A program made the translations under genes and the position numbers. Below, one piece after another: positions 8,541-16,629 of a stretch of 47,755 bases of DNA. The stretch lies in contig NZ_JABAST010000023.1 of assembly GCF_016107575.1 (NCBI RefSeq), positions 1 to 47,755 of the forward strand, given 5' to 3'. How positions within the stretch are numbered: the stretch's first letter is position 1; every line of letters starts with the position of its first letter. The notes under the pieces were generated by a model. It ran no database searches, had not been told where the DNA came from, and saw only the letters and a list, made by a program, of their open reading frames with translations. Origin of the DNA: Psychrobacter faecalis. Lineage in GTDB: Bacteria; Pseudomonadota; Gammaproteobacteria; Pseudomonadales; Moraxellaceae.

Positions 8541-9286
8541 AGACCAGTTACCTGAGTACTTTGGCTATTTTGAATGCTTTGATTGGTTTGGCTTACTTGC
8601 GTACCTGCTTGCGGAATCTCAATACTGGTCTCGCGTTGTAGCATGCCTGTCATCTCGTCACAAAACAAGGCGCGAGAGTCGTATAAGCGGCTCGCTTTGG
8701 CGGTAAAATGGTTATACGCCAATACCGCAGGGATCGCGGCGAATAAACCCATAGCCGTAGCAATCAAGGCTTCGGCAATACCCGGTGCGACAGTCGCTAA
8801 GGTCGCTTGCTCGCTTTGCGATAGCCCCAAAAAGGCATTCATAATACCCCAAACGGTACCGAATAAACCGACATAAGGCGCCACCGAACCAATACTTGCC
8901 AGCGTCGTTAGCCCCGACTCTAATAATTGCTGCTGACGACCCAATCCAACCCGCAGCTTACGCTCAACGCCGTCGATAATGTCATCTTTAGGCTGACGTT
9001 TTTTATGCATTCTTAGGTATTCAGAGAACCCAACATAAAAAATTTGCTCAAGCCCTTGGCGCTCAGGTGAGCCTTGGACGCCTTGATACAGCTTTGCCAA
9101 ATCTTCCCCTGACCAAAACCAGGTTTCAAACTGCTGGTCAAAATTTCTGGCGGTACCAAGACGCGCACTCATACGAAAAATAATCACCCAGCTGAGCAAT
9201 GACGCCAATAATAACAATGCCATCACAATCTGTACCAATAAACTGGCTTGGGTGATTAGGTCGATAATATTTAAGGATTCAGGCAT
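8537..9286 (-). CDS. tolQ: TolQ, MotA/TolQ/ExbB proton channel subunit
   Basis: A 249-residue inner-membrane protein with a membrane helix near residues 15-40 and two more around 135-205. The conserved segment SVAPYVGLFGTVWGIMNAF and the following GIAEALIATAMGL are signatures of the ExbB/TolQ family. It forms the channel stator with TolR. The C-end carries a Gln/Ser/Thr-rich tail (TNQSIQNSQSTQ). It is the first gene of the tol cluster here. No ybgC thioesterase precedes it, since the next gene upstream is divergent and more than 500 bases away. Confidence 0.94.
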   Translation of the reverse strand: MPESLNIIDLITQASLLVQIVMALLLLASLLSWVIIFRMSARLGTARNFDQQFETWFWSGEDLAKLYQGVQGSPERQGLEQIFYVGFSEYLRMHKKRQPKDDIIDGVERKLRVGLGRQQQLLESGLTTLASIGSVAPYVGLFGTVWGIMNAFLGLSQSEQATLATVAPGIAEALIATAMGLFAAIPAVLAYNHFTAKASRLYDSRALFCDEMTGMLQRETSIEIPQAGTQVSQTNQSIQNSQSTQVTGL

Positions 9287-9452
9287 GTAAGCGGCTCATG
9301 GATAATGAATAATAGTTAATCTAATAAGGGATTTTATATCAACCCGTTAGTGTACTGCTAAATCACGCAAATATCATTAATAATATGTTAATAGCAGTGC
9401 ATAAATCGCTCTCAATAAATATATGAAAAAAATAATGACAGCACGAGTATTT

Positions 9453-9475
9453 TATAATATTGTCCATATGGTCAA
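9453..9475 (+). promoter_or_regulatory. Probable promoter -10 with overlapping palindromic operator
   Basis: A perfect -10 hexamer TATAAT (9453-9458) is followed directly by TTGTCCATATGGTCAA (9460-9475), a palindrome matching in 7 of 8 pairs. The expected transcription start falls inside the palindrome, as in a repressor site. No good -35 at 17 bases is visible (ATGACA at 9435-9440 is too close). It faces the purine permease gene about 330 bases downstream. Which regulator binds is unknown. Confidence 0.4.
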
Positions 9476-9652
9476 CTAATTTGCACTCTTATACTAAGAA
9501 GATGCGCCATTCATTGAAATTTTGAGCGAATTTCACTAGAATGTTATGGTTTGTTGCTGTCATTTTTCATGATGGTTCGTATTTACCAAATTATGTGTGG
9601 CTAACGGATTAAAAACATCGTCTCTAACCTTAGTGTATCAGCGTCATTTACA

Positions 9653-9808
9653 GTCGCAATCTGGAAGCGTCATTTATCGTCGCAATTTGGGTGTATTTTA
9701 TATGTTTGTTTTAAACGCAGTATCGAGCGTCGCAATTTGGAAGCGACACTTATCAATACAGTTAAATAATGATAATTTACTTACTGCAATTTGGAAGCGA
9801 CTCTTATG
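9653..9808 (+). repeat. Iterated RBS-like repeats leading into the permease start codon
   Basis: Four copies of a unit of about 23-26 bases on the pattern GTCGCAATTTGGAAGCGAC + CTTAT: 9653-9678, 9679-9701 (degenerate in its second half), 9729-9754 and 9786-9808. The last copy contains the presumed Shine-Dalgarno (GGAAG, 9793-9797) and ends in the ATG of the permease. The earlier copies carry the same GGAAG but end TATC instead of TATG. The small open frame 9597-9809 across them is a by-product of the repeats, not a likely gene. The remaining part of 9287-9805 shows only the promoter/operator noted separately. Confidence 0.7.
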
Positions 9809-11101
9809 AACGCAATCGAACGCTATTTTGGTATCAATGGTCAAAACACCACGATCAAAACCGAGATTTTAGCCGGTGTAACCACGTTTTTGACGATGGC
9901 TTACATTATTTTTGTTAACCCTAACGTCCTTGCTGACGCTGGTATGGATAAAGGTGCGGTGTTTGTCGCTACCTGTCTTGCCGCCGCAGTTGGGTGTTTT
10001 ATTATGGGGATTTATGCTCGCCTGCCAGTCGCGCTAGCCCCCGGTATGGGACTCAACGCCTTTTTTACGTACGGCGTGGTTTTAGGAATGGGCTACGCGT
10101 GGCAAACGGCACTTGGCGCCGTATTTTTGTCCGGTTGTATATTTATATTATTAAGCCTTTTTAAAATTCGTGAATTGATTATCAACTCTATTCCGGACAG
10201 TATTAAACAAGGCGTAGTTGCTGGTATCGGTGCATTTTTGGCCTTTATCTCCTTACAAACCGCAGGCGTCATCGTCAATAATGATGCGACGTTAGTGGGA
10301 CTGGGCGATATGACCGCGTTCTCACCTGCGATGGCGGCATTGGGCTTTATTGTTATCGTTGGCTTGTCGCATAAAAAAATACCCGGCGCGGTAACGATAG
10401 GGATTTTATTGGTAGCGCTTATCAGCTTAATTACTGGTAACACACAATTCACTGGCATTATATCGGCACCGCCACCGATAGCGCCAACGCTGATGCAGCT
10501 TGATATTGCTGGCGCATTTGACGTAGCGATGATTAGTGTTATTTTTGCCTTTTTATTCGTCGATTTATTCGATACCGCCGGTACCTTGATTGCAACGACC
10601 AGTCAAGCAGGCTTAATTGGTAAGGATGGCAAAATACCTAATATGGGCAAAGCGCTACTGGCAGATTCGAGCGCCACGGTTGCGGGTACGCTACTAGGTA
10701 CCTCATCGACCACCAGCTTTGTTGAGAGTGTGTCAGGTATTGCAGCCGGAGGACGTACTGGATTAGTCGCTGTGACGGTCGGGGTGCTATTCTTATTAAG
10801 TATGTTTTTTGCTCCACTTGCTGGTATGATTCCAGGCTATGCAACAGCAGGCGCTATTTTTTATGTCGCTGTACTGATGATGGGTACTCTAAAAGATGTT
10901 GATTGGTTAGATCTAACAGAGGCGGCGCCCGTTGTCGTTGTGTTGTTGTTTACACCATTAACCTACTCAATCGCTGATGGTATCGCGCTTGGATTTATTA
11001 CCTTTGCTGCTATTAAAGTCGTCGCCGGTAAGTTCTCTGACGTGAGCATTCCCGTTTGGATATTAACGGCCGTGTTACTTGCGAAGATTGTGTTTATCTA
11101 A
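9806..11101 (+). CDS. Purine permease of the AzgA/NCS2 type (adenine/guanine/hypoxanthine)
   Basis: A 431-residue inner-membrane transporter with about 12-14 hydrophobic segments. Conserved blocks of the AzgA-type NCS2 permeases (E. coli GhxP, GhxQ, AdeP; Bacillus PbuG) are clear. They are the N-terminal FLTMAYIIFVNPNVL, then LPVALAPGMGLNAFF, then FLFVDLFDTAGTLI, and finally SSTTSFVESVSGIAAGGRTG. It takes up purine bases by proton symport. The frame is open to a TTG at 9791, but the ATG at 9806 has a spaced GGAAG and gives the usual short N-end, so it is preferred. The exact purine cannot be told. Purine catabolic genes (xdhABC, guaD) lie about 5 kb downstream, beyond putA. A very strong terminator follows, so it is a single-gene unit. 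Confidence 0.92.
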   Translation: MNAIERYFGINGQNTTIKTEILAGVTTFLTMAYIIFVNPNVLADAGMDKGAVFVATCLAAAVGCFIMGIYARLPVALAPGMGLNAFFTYGVVLGMGYAWQTALGAVFLSGCIFILLSLFKIRELIINSIPDSIKQGVVAGIGAFLAFISLQTAGVIVNNDATLVGLGDMTAFSPAMAALGFIVIVGLSHKKIPGAVTIGILLVALISLITGNTQFTGIISAPPPIAPTLMQLDIAGAFDVAMISVIFAFLFVDLFDTAGTLIATTSQAGLIGKDGKIPNMGKALLADSSATVAGTLLGTSSTTSFVESVSGIAAGGRTGLVAVTVGVLFLLSMFFAPLAGMIPGYATAGAIFYVAVLMMGTLKDVDWLDLTEAAPVVVVLLFTPLTYSIADGIALGFITFAAIKVVAGKFSDVSIPVWILTAVLLAKIVFI

Positions 11102-11160
11102 GATTGCAATTTAAATTACAATCATTTTCAGTCATTTTTAGTCATTTGATAAATGCTCAG

Positions 11161-11217
11161 CTTTACGCATAAAAAACCCTTCTTATTTTAAATGAGAAGG
11201 GTTTTTTATGCGTAAAG
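11161..11217. terminator. Long perfect inverted repeat terminator
   Basis: Arms 11161-11183 and 11195-11217 are exact complements over 23 bases around an 11-base loop. The CCCTTCT/AGAAGGG core is flanked by A6/T6 runs, so it works in either direction. It ends the permease transcript. Confidence 0.9.
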
Positions 11218-11986
11218 AAAAATACTATAAACGGCTATCTTCGGCACGAAATAAAATGATTACGTTATTAATTCGCTCATACTCTGTATGGGTTTAAGTT
11301 AAATGGATGAGATAAATAAAGACAAGTCATTGATTCAAAAACGATTAATTAGCCATAGTAAATATAAATTTATAACTAAAGCGTCATTTCTAATAAGTGG
11401 TTAATAACCATTTGTTTTTAAACAGTATTTTGTTTGGTTAAAATAGGTAAATTCGTTAGTTGGAAATTTTTTTTCATGCTACCATGTCGAGGTTAAGCGC
11501 ATCACCTCAATCAACGCCGTAGAGGTTTTTCTTACAGTGAATTAGTATTCTATAAGATGACAGATAAGTGTTTATTAGAACGTAAGATTGTATAAACTTA
11601 GGCTTCTATAAAACGTGCTTGCCTCTGAGCATCACCTCCTTTCACTACTAACAAGAAGAAGGCACTAATGCCGCTTAGCTGTTTGTTGTTGCCTTTATAT
11701 TGTTAACGTAGCCCGTTTAACACTAAAACGACCTACTTGACCGTTTCCAGCCTATGCTGGATTTTCTCGTTTTATAATGGCGCTGTTTGGTCTTTTGTAT
11801 ATTGCTAATTGGCTTATTTCTATAGTTATTATTTATCCCCTATTCGATATCAAAGATGTTTGTTATCAAGAATAGTAGGGATGAAATTTTAAGAATGTTT
11901 AACAATAGTTGCCGCTATATCTTTAGCAATCAAAGCTCCCACCGCACCATTTATTATGGTTTTTAAACGATAGTTATGGAGTTGTT
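11218..11986 (+). other. Long region upstream of putA with small inverted and direct repeats
   Basis: Nearly 770 bases without a gene. GCATCACCTC occurs twice (11499-11508, 11629-11638). Around the first copy, GAGGT (11489-11493), ACCTC (11504-11508) and GAGGT followed by T5 (11522-11531) could form two mutually exclusive short stems. GGCACTAATGCC near 11671 is a 4-bp hairpin. CTATTC (11840-11845) and GAATAG (11870-11875) form an inverted repeat with extra flanking matches, a possible operator about 110 bases before putA. Because this PutA lacks a DNA-binding domain, putA must be controlled by another protein, probably acting here. None of this is a motif I can name. Confidence 0.35.
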
Positions 11987-14900
11987 ATGAACCCAGTAGA
12001 CCAATTTACCCCGCAAGAGCCGATTTTATTTAATCCGCTCGATATATTAAAGCCAGCTTATCTCAGTCAATCGTCGAACGAGCTGTTCTCCCGTATTTCA
12101 CCTTTATATAGTGTGGACGAGGAGCACTGGTTGACGGACTTGTTGCCGCTCGCTAAGCCAACGGATGCCGAGCGTGAAGGGGCTGCTACGCAAACTCGTC
12201 AATTGGTCGAACATGTACGTAATGATGGCAAAGCCGTAAAAATGGTTGATTCATTATTGCTTGAATATAGCCTTGATACCCAAGAAGGTATCTTGCTCAT
12301 GAGTTTGGCAGAAGCCTTGATTCGGGTGCCAGACAATTACACCGCTGATGCGCTTATCCACGATAAAATGAGCGTCGCTGACTGGAAAAAACACATCAAA
12401 AATGACAATGGTTTTATGGTCAATGCCTCGACGTGGGGCATGATGATGACTGGCCGCGTTGTCAGTATTGATCGTGATACTACCGCTGCTGGGTTTTTGG
12501 ACCGTATGACCAAAAAAATGGGCGAGCCGGTCATTCGTAGTGCCATGCAAAAAGCCATGCGCATTATGGGGCATCAGTTTGTGCTTGGCGAAACCATTGA
12601 GGGCGCCAACAAAAACAGCCAGCCTTATCGTAATAAAGGCTATACCTATTCGTTTGATATGTTAGGTGAGGCGGCGATTACCCATAAAGATGCGGAAAAA
12701 TACTTTAACGATTACCTGCATGCGATTAAAGCGACGGCCAGCATCAAGGTAAAAGAAGGTATGCCAAAGCCGTCAGTGTCTATTAAGCTATCAGCATTGC
12801 ACCCGCGTTATGAAGCGACGCAAGAAGCGCAAGTGATGGGGCTACTGCGTCAGCGTTGCTTGTTATTGATTGAAGCGGCTCGTGAGGTCAATGTCGATAT
12901 CAGTATCGATGCCGAAGAAGCAGACCGGCTTGAGATTTCTTTAAAGCTGTTTGAATCTCTTTACCGTGATAATTTAACCGCCGGTTGGGATGGCTTAGGG
13001 TTGGTGGTACAAGGTTACTCTAAACGTGCGATTGCCGTTCTTACGTGGCTTGCGCGTTTGGCAACTGAAGTCGGTGACCGTATTCCGGTGCGTTTGGTAA
13101 AAGGCGCATACTGGGATACTGAAATCAAACTGGCGCAGCAAAAGGGACTGTCCGGCTATCCGGTCTGGACCCGTAAAGAAGGCACGGACACCGCTTATCT
13201 TGCCTGTGCGCGCTTCTTATTATCAGAGCATTTGCGCGGTTTGATTTGGCCCCAGTTTGCTACCCATAATGCGCACACGCTTGCTTCAGTGATGACCATG
13301 AGCGCGCACCGAGAGTTTGAGTTCCAGCGTCTTCATGGCATGGGCGATGCACTTTATGACCATATTCTGCAAGCTTATAAAATCCCTGTTCGTATCTATG
13401 CACCCGTTGGCGCTCATAAAGACTTGCTACCGTACTTGGTACGCCGTTTACTAGAAAACGGTGCCAATAGCTCGTTTGTGCATCAGTTATTAGATAAGTC
13501 TTATCCGATTGATAAGCTAACGGTACACCCGTACGATAAGTTATTGAGCAATGCTACTTTGCATAATCCTGATATTCCGTTGCCATTAGATATCTATGGC
13601 GCGCGCCGAGCCAGCTTTGGCCCTAATATCTTTGTAGAGTCGCAGTGGCTACTATTTAAAGCCGCTATTGATAGCCATTTGCATAAAACCTGGTCGGCAA
13701 CTTCTATCATTAACGGCAACGCAGTTGATGCACATAAAGTCGATGGCAATTCTGAAAAACTTGAGTCGCAAACCGTACGCGCGCCTTGGAACCATGAAGT
13801 CATCGCCGGTGAAGTCGCCTACGCCAATGCTGATATTGCGCAGCAAGCCATTGATGCTGCCATTGCAGGTCAAAGCGTATGGCGAGCCGTACCTGCTGCC
13901 AAGCGCGCGGCTATTTTGCGTAAAGTGGCGGACTTGTATGAAGAAAATTATGCCGAATTGATGGCGCTTTGCCAAATCGAAGCGGGTAAAACCATGCAAG
14001 ACGGCATTGATGAAATCAAAGAAGCGGTTGATTTTTGCCGTTTTTATGCCGATGAAGCAGAACGTCTCGACGCCAAGGTTTATGAGTTTACCGACTTAGC
14101 AGGCAAGCAATCACGTCAAGTGTATAAGCCGCGGGGCACCTTTGTTTGTATCAGCCCGTGGAATTTTCCTTTGGCAATTTATACTGGTCAAATCATGGCG
14201 GCGCTTGCCGCAGGTAATACTGTAGTCGCCAAGCCTGCCGAGCAAACCAGCTTAATCGCGCATTTTGCTGTGCAGCTGATGTATCAAGCTGGCGTGCCGG
14301 TAGACGCTTTGCAGTTTGTTGTTGGCGCTGGCGAAGTTGGCGGCACGTTGACCGCTGCCGATAATATTGCAGGCGTTATTTTCACCGGTTCAACCCAAAC
14401 GGCGCAGCATATCAATCAGAGCCTGCATCAGCAAATCAGTGGTGAGTTGCCAGTATTGATAGCCGAAACCGGCGGTCAGAATGCCATGGTTGTCGATTCA
14501 ACCGCATTGCCCGAGCAAGTGGTTAAAGATGCGGTATTATCTGCCTTTGGTTCGGCAGGTCAACGCTGTTCTGCGTGTCGTATTTTATGTGTGCAAGAAG
14601 AAGTAGCGGACAATTTAATCGAGCTGTTACAAGGAACGATGGCAGAATTGGTCGTCGGCAATCCATTGTATGCCGCAACCGACGTCGGTCCAGTAATTGA
14701 TGCTGATGCCAAGCAAAGTCTGGACGCGCATATCGAACGTATGGCGGCTGAACCAACGGCGACGATCTTGGCGCAGACGCCGATGAGCGCAAGCTCAGTG
14801 GTTAGCGAAGAGCGCTCTACCTTTGTTTTGCCAACCGCGATTGAGGTGAAAAGTATCGATGTGATTGGCGGTGAGCACTTTGGTCCGATATTGCATGTGC

Positions 14901-15220
14901 TACGTTATCAAGCGCGCGACTTGAATAAGCTTATTGATGCGATTAATAGCACAGGTTTTGGTTTGACCTTGGGTATCCACAGCCGTATTGAAAATATCGC
15001 CGAGCATATCGAGCGCCGTGCCTTTGTCGGCAACACTTACATTAACCGCAACCAAATCGGTGCCGTCGTTAACGTGCAGCCGTTTGGTGGTTGTGGTCTG
15101 TCTGGTACGGGTCCAAAAGCTGGCGGGCCGCATTACGTTGCGCGTCTGATGCAGCTGTGTACTGAGTCGAACACGGCGGTAGAAAATAATAGCACTGAAA
15201 CCCAAACCCAAATCGCATAA
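11987..15220 (+). CDS. putA: PutA, bifunctional proline dehydrogenase / P5C dehydrogenase
   Basis: A 1077-residue enzyme that oxidises proline to glutamate. The N-terminal half is the FAD proline dehydrogenase barrel, with SIKLSALHPRYE, RLVKGAYWDTEIK and the RRLLENGANSSFVHQ motif. The second half is an NAD-dependent aldehyde dehydrogenase with ISPWNFPLAIYTGQ, an ETGGQNA motif and catalytic Cys861 in GQRCSACR. The N-terminal ribbon-helix-helix repressor domain of E. coli PutA is absent. The protein also stops after the aldehyde dehydrogenase domain: by alignment to the catalytic Cys (917 in E. coli), it ends near E. coli residue 1133 of 1320. The missing C-terminal domain appears to be encoded by the next gene, 11 bases downstream. 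The start is supported by GGAG before ATG. Confidence 0.95.
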   Translation: MNPVDQFTPQEPILFNPLDILKPAYLSQSSNELFSRISPLYSVDEEHWLTDLLPLAKPTDAEREGAATQTRQLVEHVRNDGKAVKMVDSLLLEYSLDTQEGILLMSLAEALIRVPDNYTADALIHDKMSVADWKKHIKNDNGFMVNASTWGMMMTGRVVSIDRDTTAAGFLDRMTKKMGEPVIRSAMQKAMRIMGHQFVLGETIEGANKNSQPYRNKGYTYSFDMLGEAAITHKDAEKYFNDYLHAIKATASIKVKEGMPKPSVSIKLSALHPRYEATQEAQVMGLLRQRCLLLIEAAREVNVDISIDAEEADRLEISLKLFESLYRDNLTAGWDGLGLVVQGYSKRAIAVLTWLARLATEVGDRIPVRLVKGAYWDTEIKLAQQKGLSGYPVWTRKEGTDTAYLACARFLLSEHLRGLIWPQFATHNAHTLASVMTMSAHREFEFQRLHGMGDALYDHILQAYKIPVRIYAPVGAHKDLLPYLVRRLLENGANSSFVHQLLDKSYPIDKLTVHPYDKLLSNATLHNPDIPLPLDIYGARRASFGPNIFVESQWLLFKAAIDSHLHKTWSATSIINGNAVDAHKVDGNSEKLESQTVRAPWNHEVIAGEVAYANADIAQQAIDAAIAGQSVWRAVPAAKRAAILRKVADLYEENYAELMALCQIEAGKTMQDGIDEIKEAVDFCRFYADEAERLDAKVYEFTDLAGKQSRQVYKPRGTFVCISPWNFPLAIYTGQIMAALAAGNTVVAKPAEQTSLIAHFAVQLMYQAGVPVDALQFVVGAGEVGGTLTAADNIAGVIFTGSTQTAQHINQSLHQQISGELPVLIAETGGQNAMVVDSTALPEQVVKDAVLSAFGSAGQRCSACRILCVQEEVADNLIELLQGTMAELVVGNPLYAATDVGPVIDADAKQSLDAHIERMAAEPTATILAQTPMSASSVVSEERSTFVLPTAIEVKSIDVIGGEHFGPILHVLRYQARDLNKLIDAINSTGFGLTLGIHSRIENIAEHIERRAFVGNTYINRNQIGAVVNVQPFGGCGLSGTGPKAGGPHYVARLMQLCTESNTAVENNSTETQTQIA

Positions 15221-15231
15221 GGAGTAGCAAG

Positions 15232-15924
15232 ATGGCGAATGAATTTAAAAAGAATCATGCCCAAGTTTGTGAAGCTTGGCGGTTATTAAGCGCGGTAGAG
15301 CGAGCAACTTATCTACAAGCAGCTGTTGCTAAATTGGCCTTACTTACTGGTGACGCCAATAAAGCCCAGCGTTTATTTACCCATCTATTAAATGCCGCGC
15401 CGATGCTCGATGACGTGCAGCGTATGACGGGCGCAACAGGTGAGTCCAATGATTTGTACGTGACTGCTCGCGGCAAAACCATGGTTATCGGCGGCGAATC
15501 TGCTCGCGCGATGGCGGTACTTGGGCAATTGGTTGCAGCTTTACTGACTGGCAACGAGGTGATATTGCATTGCCCAAGTCAGAGCGAGATGTGTGTTGAA
15601 GCGGCAAAAATATTGCATGACACTGGCATCAGCGATGATGTCTTAAGCGTTGCCAATGATTCGCAAACCATTACACTGCTATATATCGATCGATTAGCGC
15701 AAGTTGCGGTCGCAGGCAACCAAAGCGAAGTGCAAGCCATCAGCCAAGAGCTTGCTAAGACCGATGGTATCTTGACGCAGGTCATTGCGGTCACTGATAT
15801 GGAGGGGATGTCAGAGATGCTAACGCCCGATTATCTGTACCGCTTTGTCACTGAGCGGGTGAGGACCATTAATACCACAGCGATTGGCGGTAATGCCAGC
15901 TTGCTCGAGCTTGGCACCGAGTAA
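15232..15924 (+). CDS. Separate protein resembling the PutA C-terminal (inactive ALDH-like) domain
   Basis: A 230-residue protein ending RTINTTAIGGNASLLELGTE. From memory this matches the conserved C-terminal motif of long PutAs (E. coli ends with NTAAAGGNASLMTIG). The middle part (VIGGESARAMAVLGQLVAAL, then GNEVILHCPSQS) resembles an aldehyde-dehydrogenase-type Rossmann fold. In long PutAs this domain has no activity of its own and, by published structures, covers the channel that carries the intermediate between the two active sites. The gene begins 11 bases after putA, in another frame. A full Shine-Dalgarno (AAGGAG) overlaps the putA stop, so it is a real separate start and not a sequencing frameshift. 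PutA plus this protein total about 1307 residues, close to a long PutA. The domain identity is a homology inference; complex formation is untested. Confidence 0.75.
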   Translation: MANEFKKNHAQVCEAWRLLSAVERATYLQAAVAKLALLTGDANKAQRLFTHLLNAAPMLDDVQRMTGATGESNDLYVTARGKTMVIGGESARAMAVLGQLVAALLTGNEVILHCPSQSEMCVEAAKILHDTGISDDVLSVANDSQTITLLYIDRLAQVAVAGNQSEVQAISQELAKTDGILTQVIAVTDMEGMSEMLTPDYLYRFVTERVRTINTTAIGGNASLLELGTE

Positions 15925-15966
15925 GTGCTGTAAAGCTAAATAAAAAAACTAGGATTGTATAAGCGG

Positions 15967-16020
15967 CGGTCAGTAGCCATTTTCCAAGCAATTTGGGAAA
16001 TGATTACTGACCGTTTTTTT
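15967..16020 (+). terminator. Terminator of the putA operon
   Basis: CGGTCAGTA (15967-15975) pairs with TACTGACCG (16005-16013), with more pairing inside (ATTTTCC against GGGAAAT). A T7 run follows. It closes the two-gene putA unit. Confidence 0.85.
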
Positions 16021-16174
16021 ATTGTTTTATGAAAAATTAAGGATAAAATTAATCAAAAAGGTTAGCTAAAAATATATAGTATTAAAAAGTTTTTGAATTA
16101 TTAAACAAAATAATGTGCTTTTTTGAGTTGTAAGTTAAATAAAGTTAGTGCTAGTATAAGTTAACCGTTTAGTC

Positions 16175-16293
16175 AGCATTTATTCATTGAATGCTAATAG
16201 ACAGCTTCAACACGGAATGTTGAGGTACTTTAAGCTAAAAAGGAGTGTGACCCATGCTTATATTCTCCGTTTTTTCGATAGGGTAGTTAGCTT
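16175..16293 (+). promoter_or_regulatory. Candidate structured leader upstream of xdhA
   Basis: Three possible stems stand in a row in the roughly 700-base gene-free region before xdhA: AGCATT/AATGCT (16175-16180 with 16190-16195), TCAACA/TGTTGA (16207-16212 with 16218-16223) and AAGCTAA/TTAGCTT (16232-16238 with 16287-16293). The last stem encloses a strong Shine-Dalgarno, a 10-codon open frame and the internal matches GGAG/CTCC and ACCC/GGGT. This looks like a folded RNA but matches no riboswitch I know. The remainder of 15925-16629 is AT-rich with nothing else I can support. Confidence 0.35.
16254..16286 (+). CDS. Possible 10-residue leader peptide upstream of xdhA
   Basis: ATG at 16254 follows AAGGAG by about 8 bases, one of the best ribosome sites in the window. 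The frame reads MLIFSVFSIG and stops. It lies within the putative leader stem 16232-16293 and about 340 bases before xdhA. A regulatory leader peptide is one reading; a chance open frame is the other. There is no protein-level evidence. Confidence 0.25.
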   Translation: MLIFSVFSIG

Positions 16294-16629
16294 TACCTTT
16301 ACCTATACCCGACCTTTATGACCGCTTTTTAATTGACGCATAGATGATTGGTGAATTAAAAAGTTCAAACCGCAAACCGATTAAGCCTGAGCAAGTCAGT
16401 AGTCAGATAGGCAGTCAGCTTATTCAATACCCGTATAACTATCAGTATTGATGTAGGTATGATGATCGTCATCGTATAAACTTTATTAACATGATAATTG
16501 AATACTACCTTAGGGCGGTGTCGTAATCACGCCTAACCTTTGCAGATATTGATTGTTAACATTTTATATTCGATTTCAGATAAAACTATAGTTTTTATCT
16601 GCCTTTTATTCTGACAGCCGAGCGTTGCT

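Noticed and set aside
9597..9809. Small open frame upstream of the purine permease
   Set aside because: It lies wholly across the tandem RBS-like repeats, its protein repeats mirror the DNA repeats and it has no ribosome site; treated as a by-product.
10093..10458. Minus-strand open frame inside the permease gene
   Set aside because: Shadow of the well-supported permease; no family features or ribosome site.
13652..13999. Minus-strand open frame inside putA
   Set aside because: Shadow frame opposite a conserved catalytic gene.
15220..15232. Sequencing frameshift explaining the split PutA
   Set aside because: The second frame has its own AAGGAG site and ATG right after a clean stop, which fits a real gene boundary better than an indel error; still to be confirmed in relatives.
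15925..16629. Known purine, xanthine or molybdenum-cofactor riboswitch upstream of xdhA
   Set aside because: I could not match any consensus I know; only generic stems are visible, so it is reported as an unknown candidate leader.
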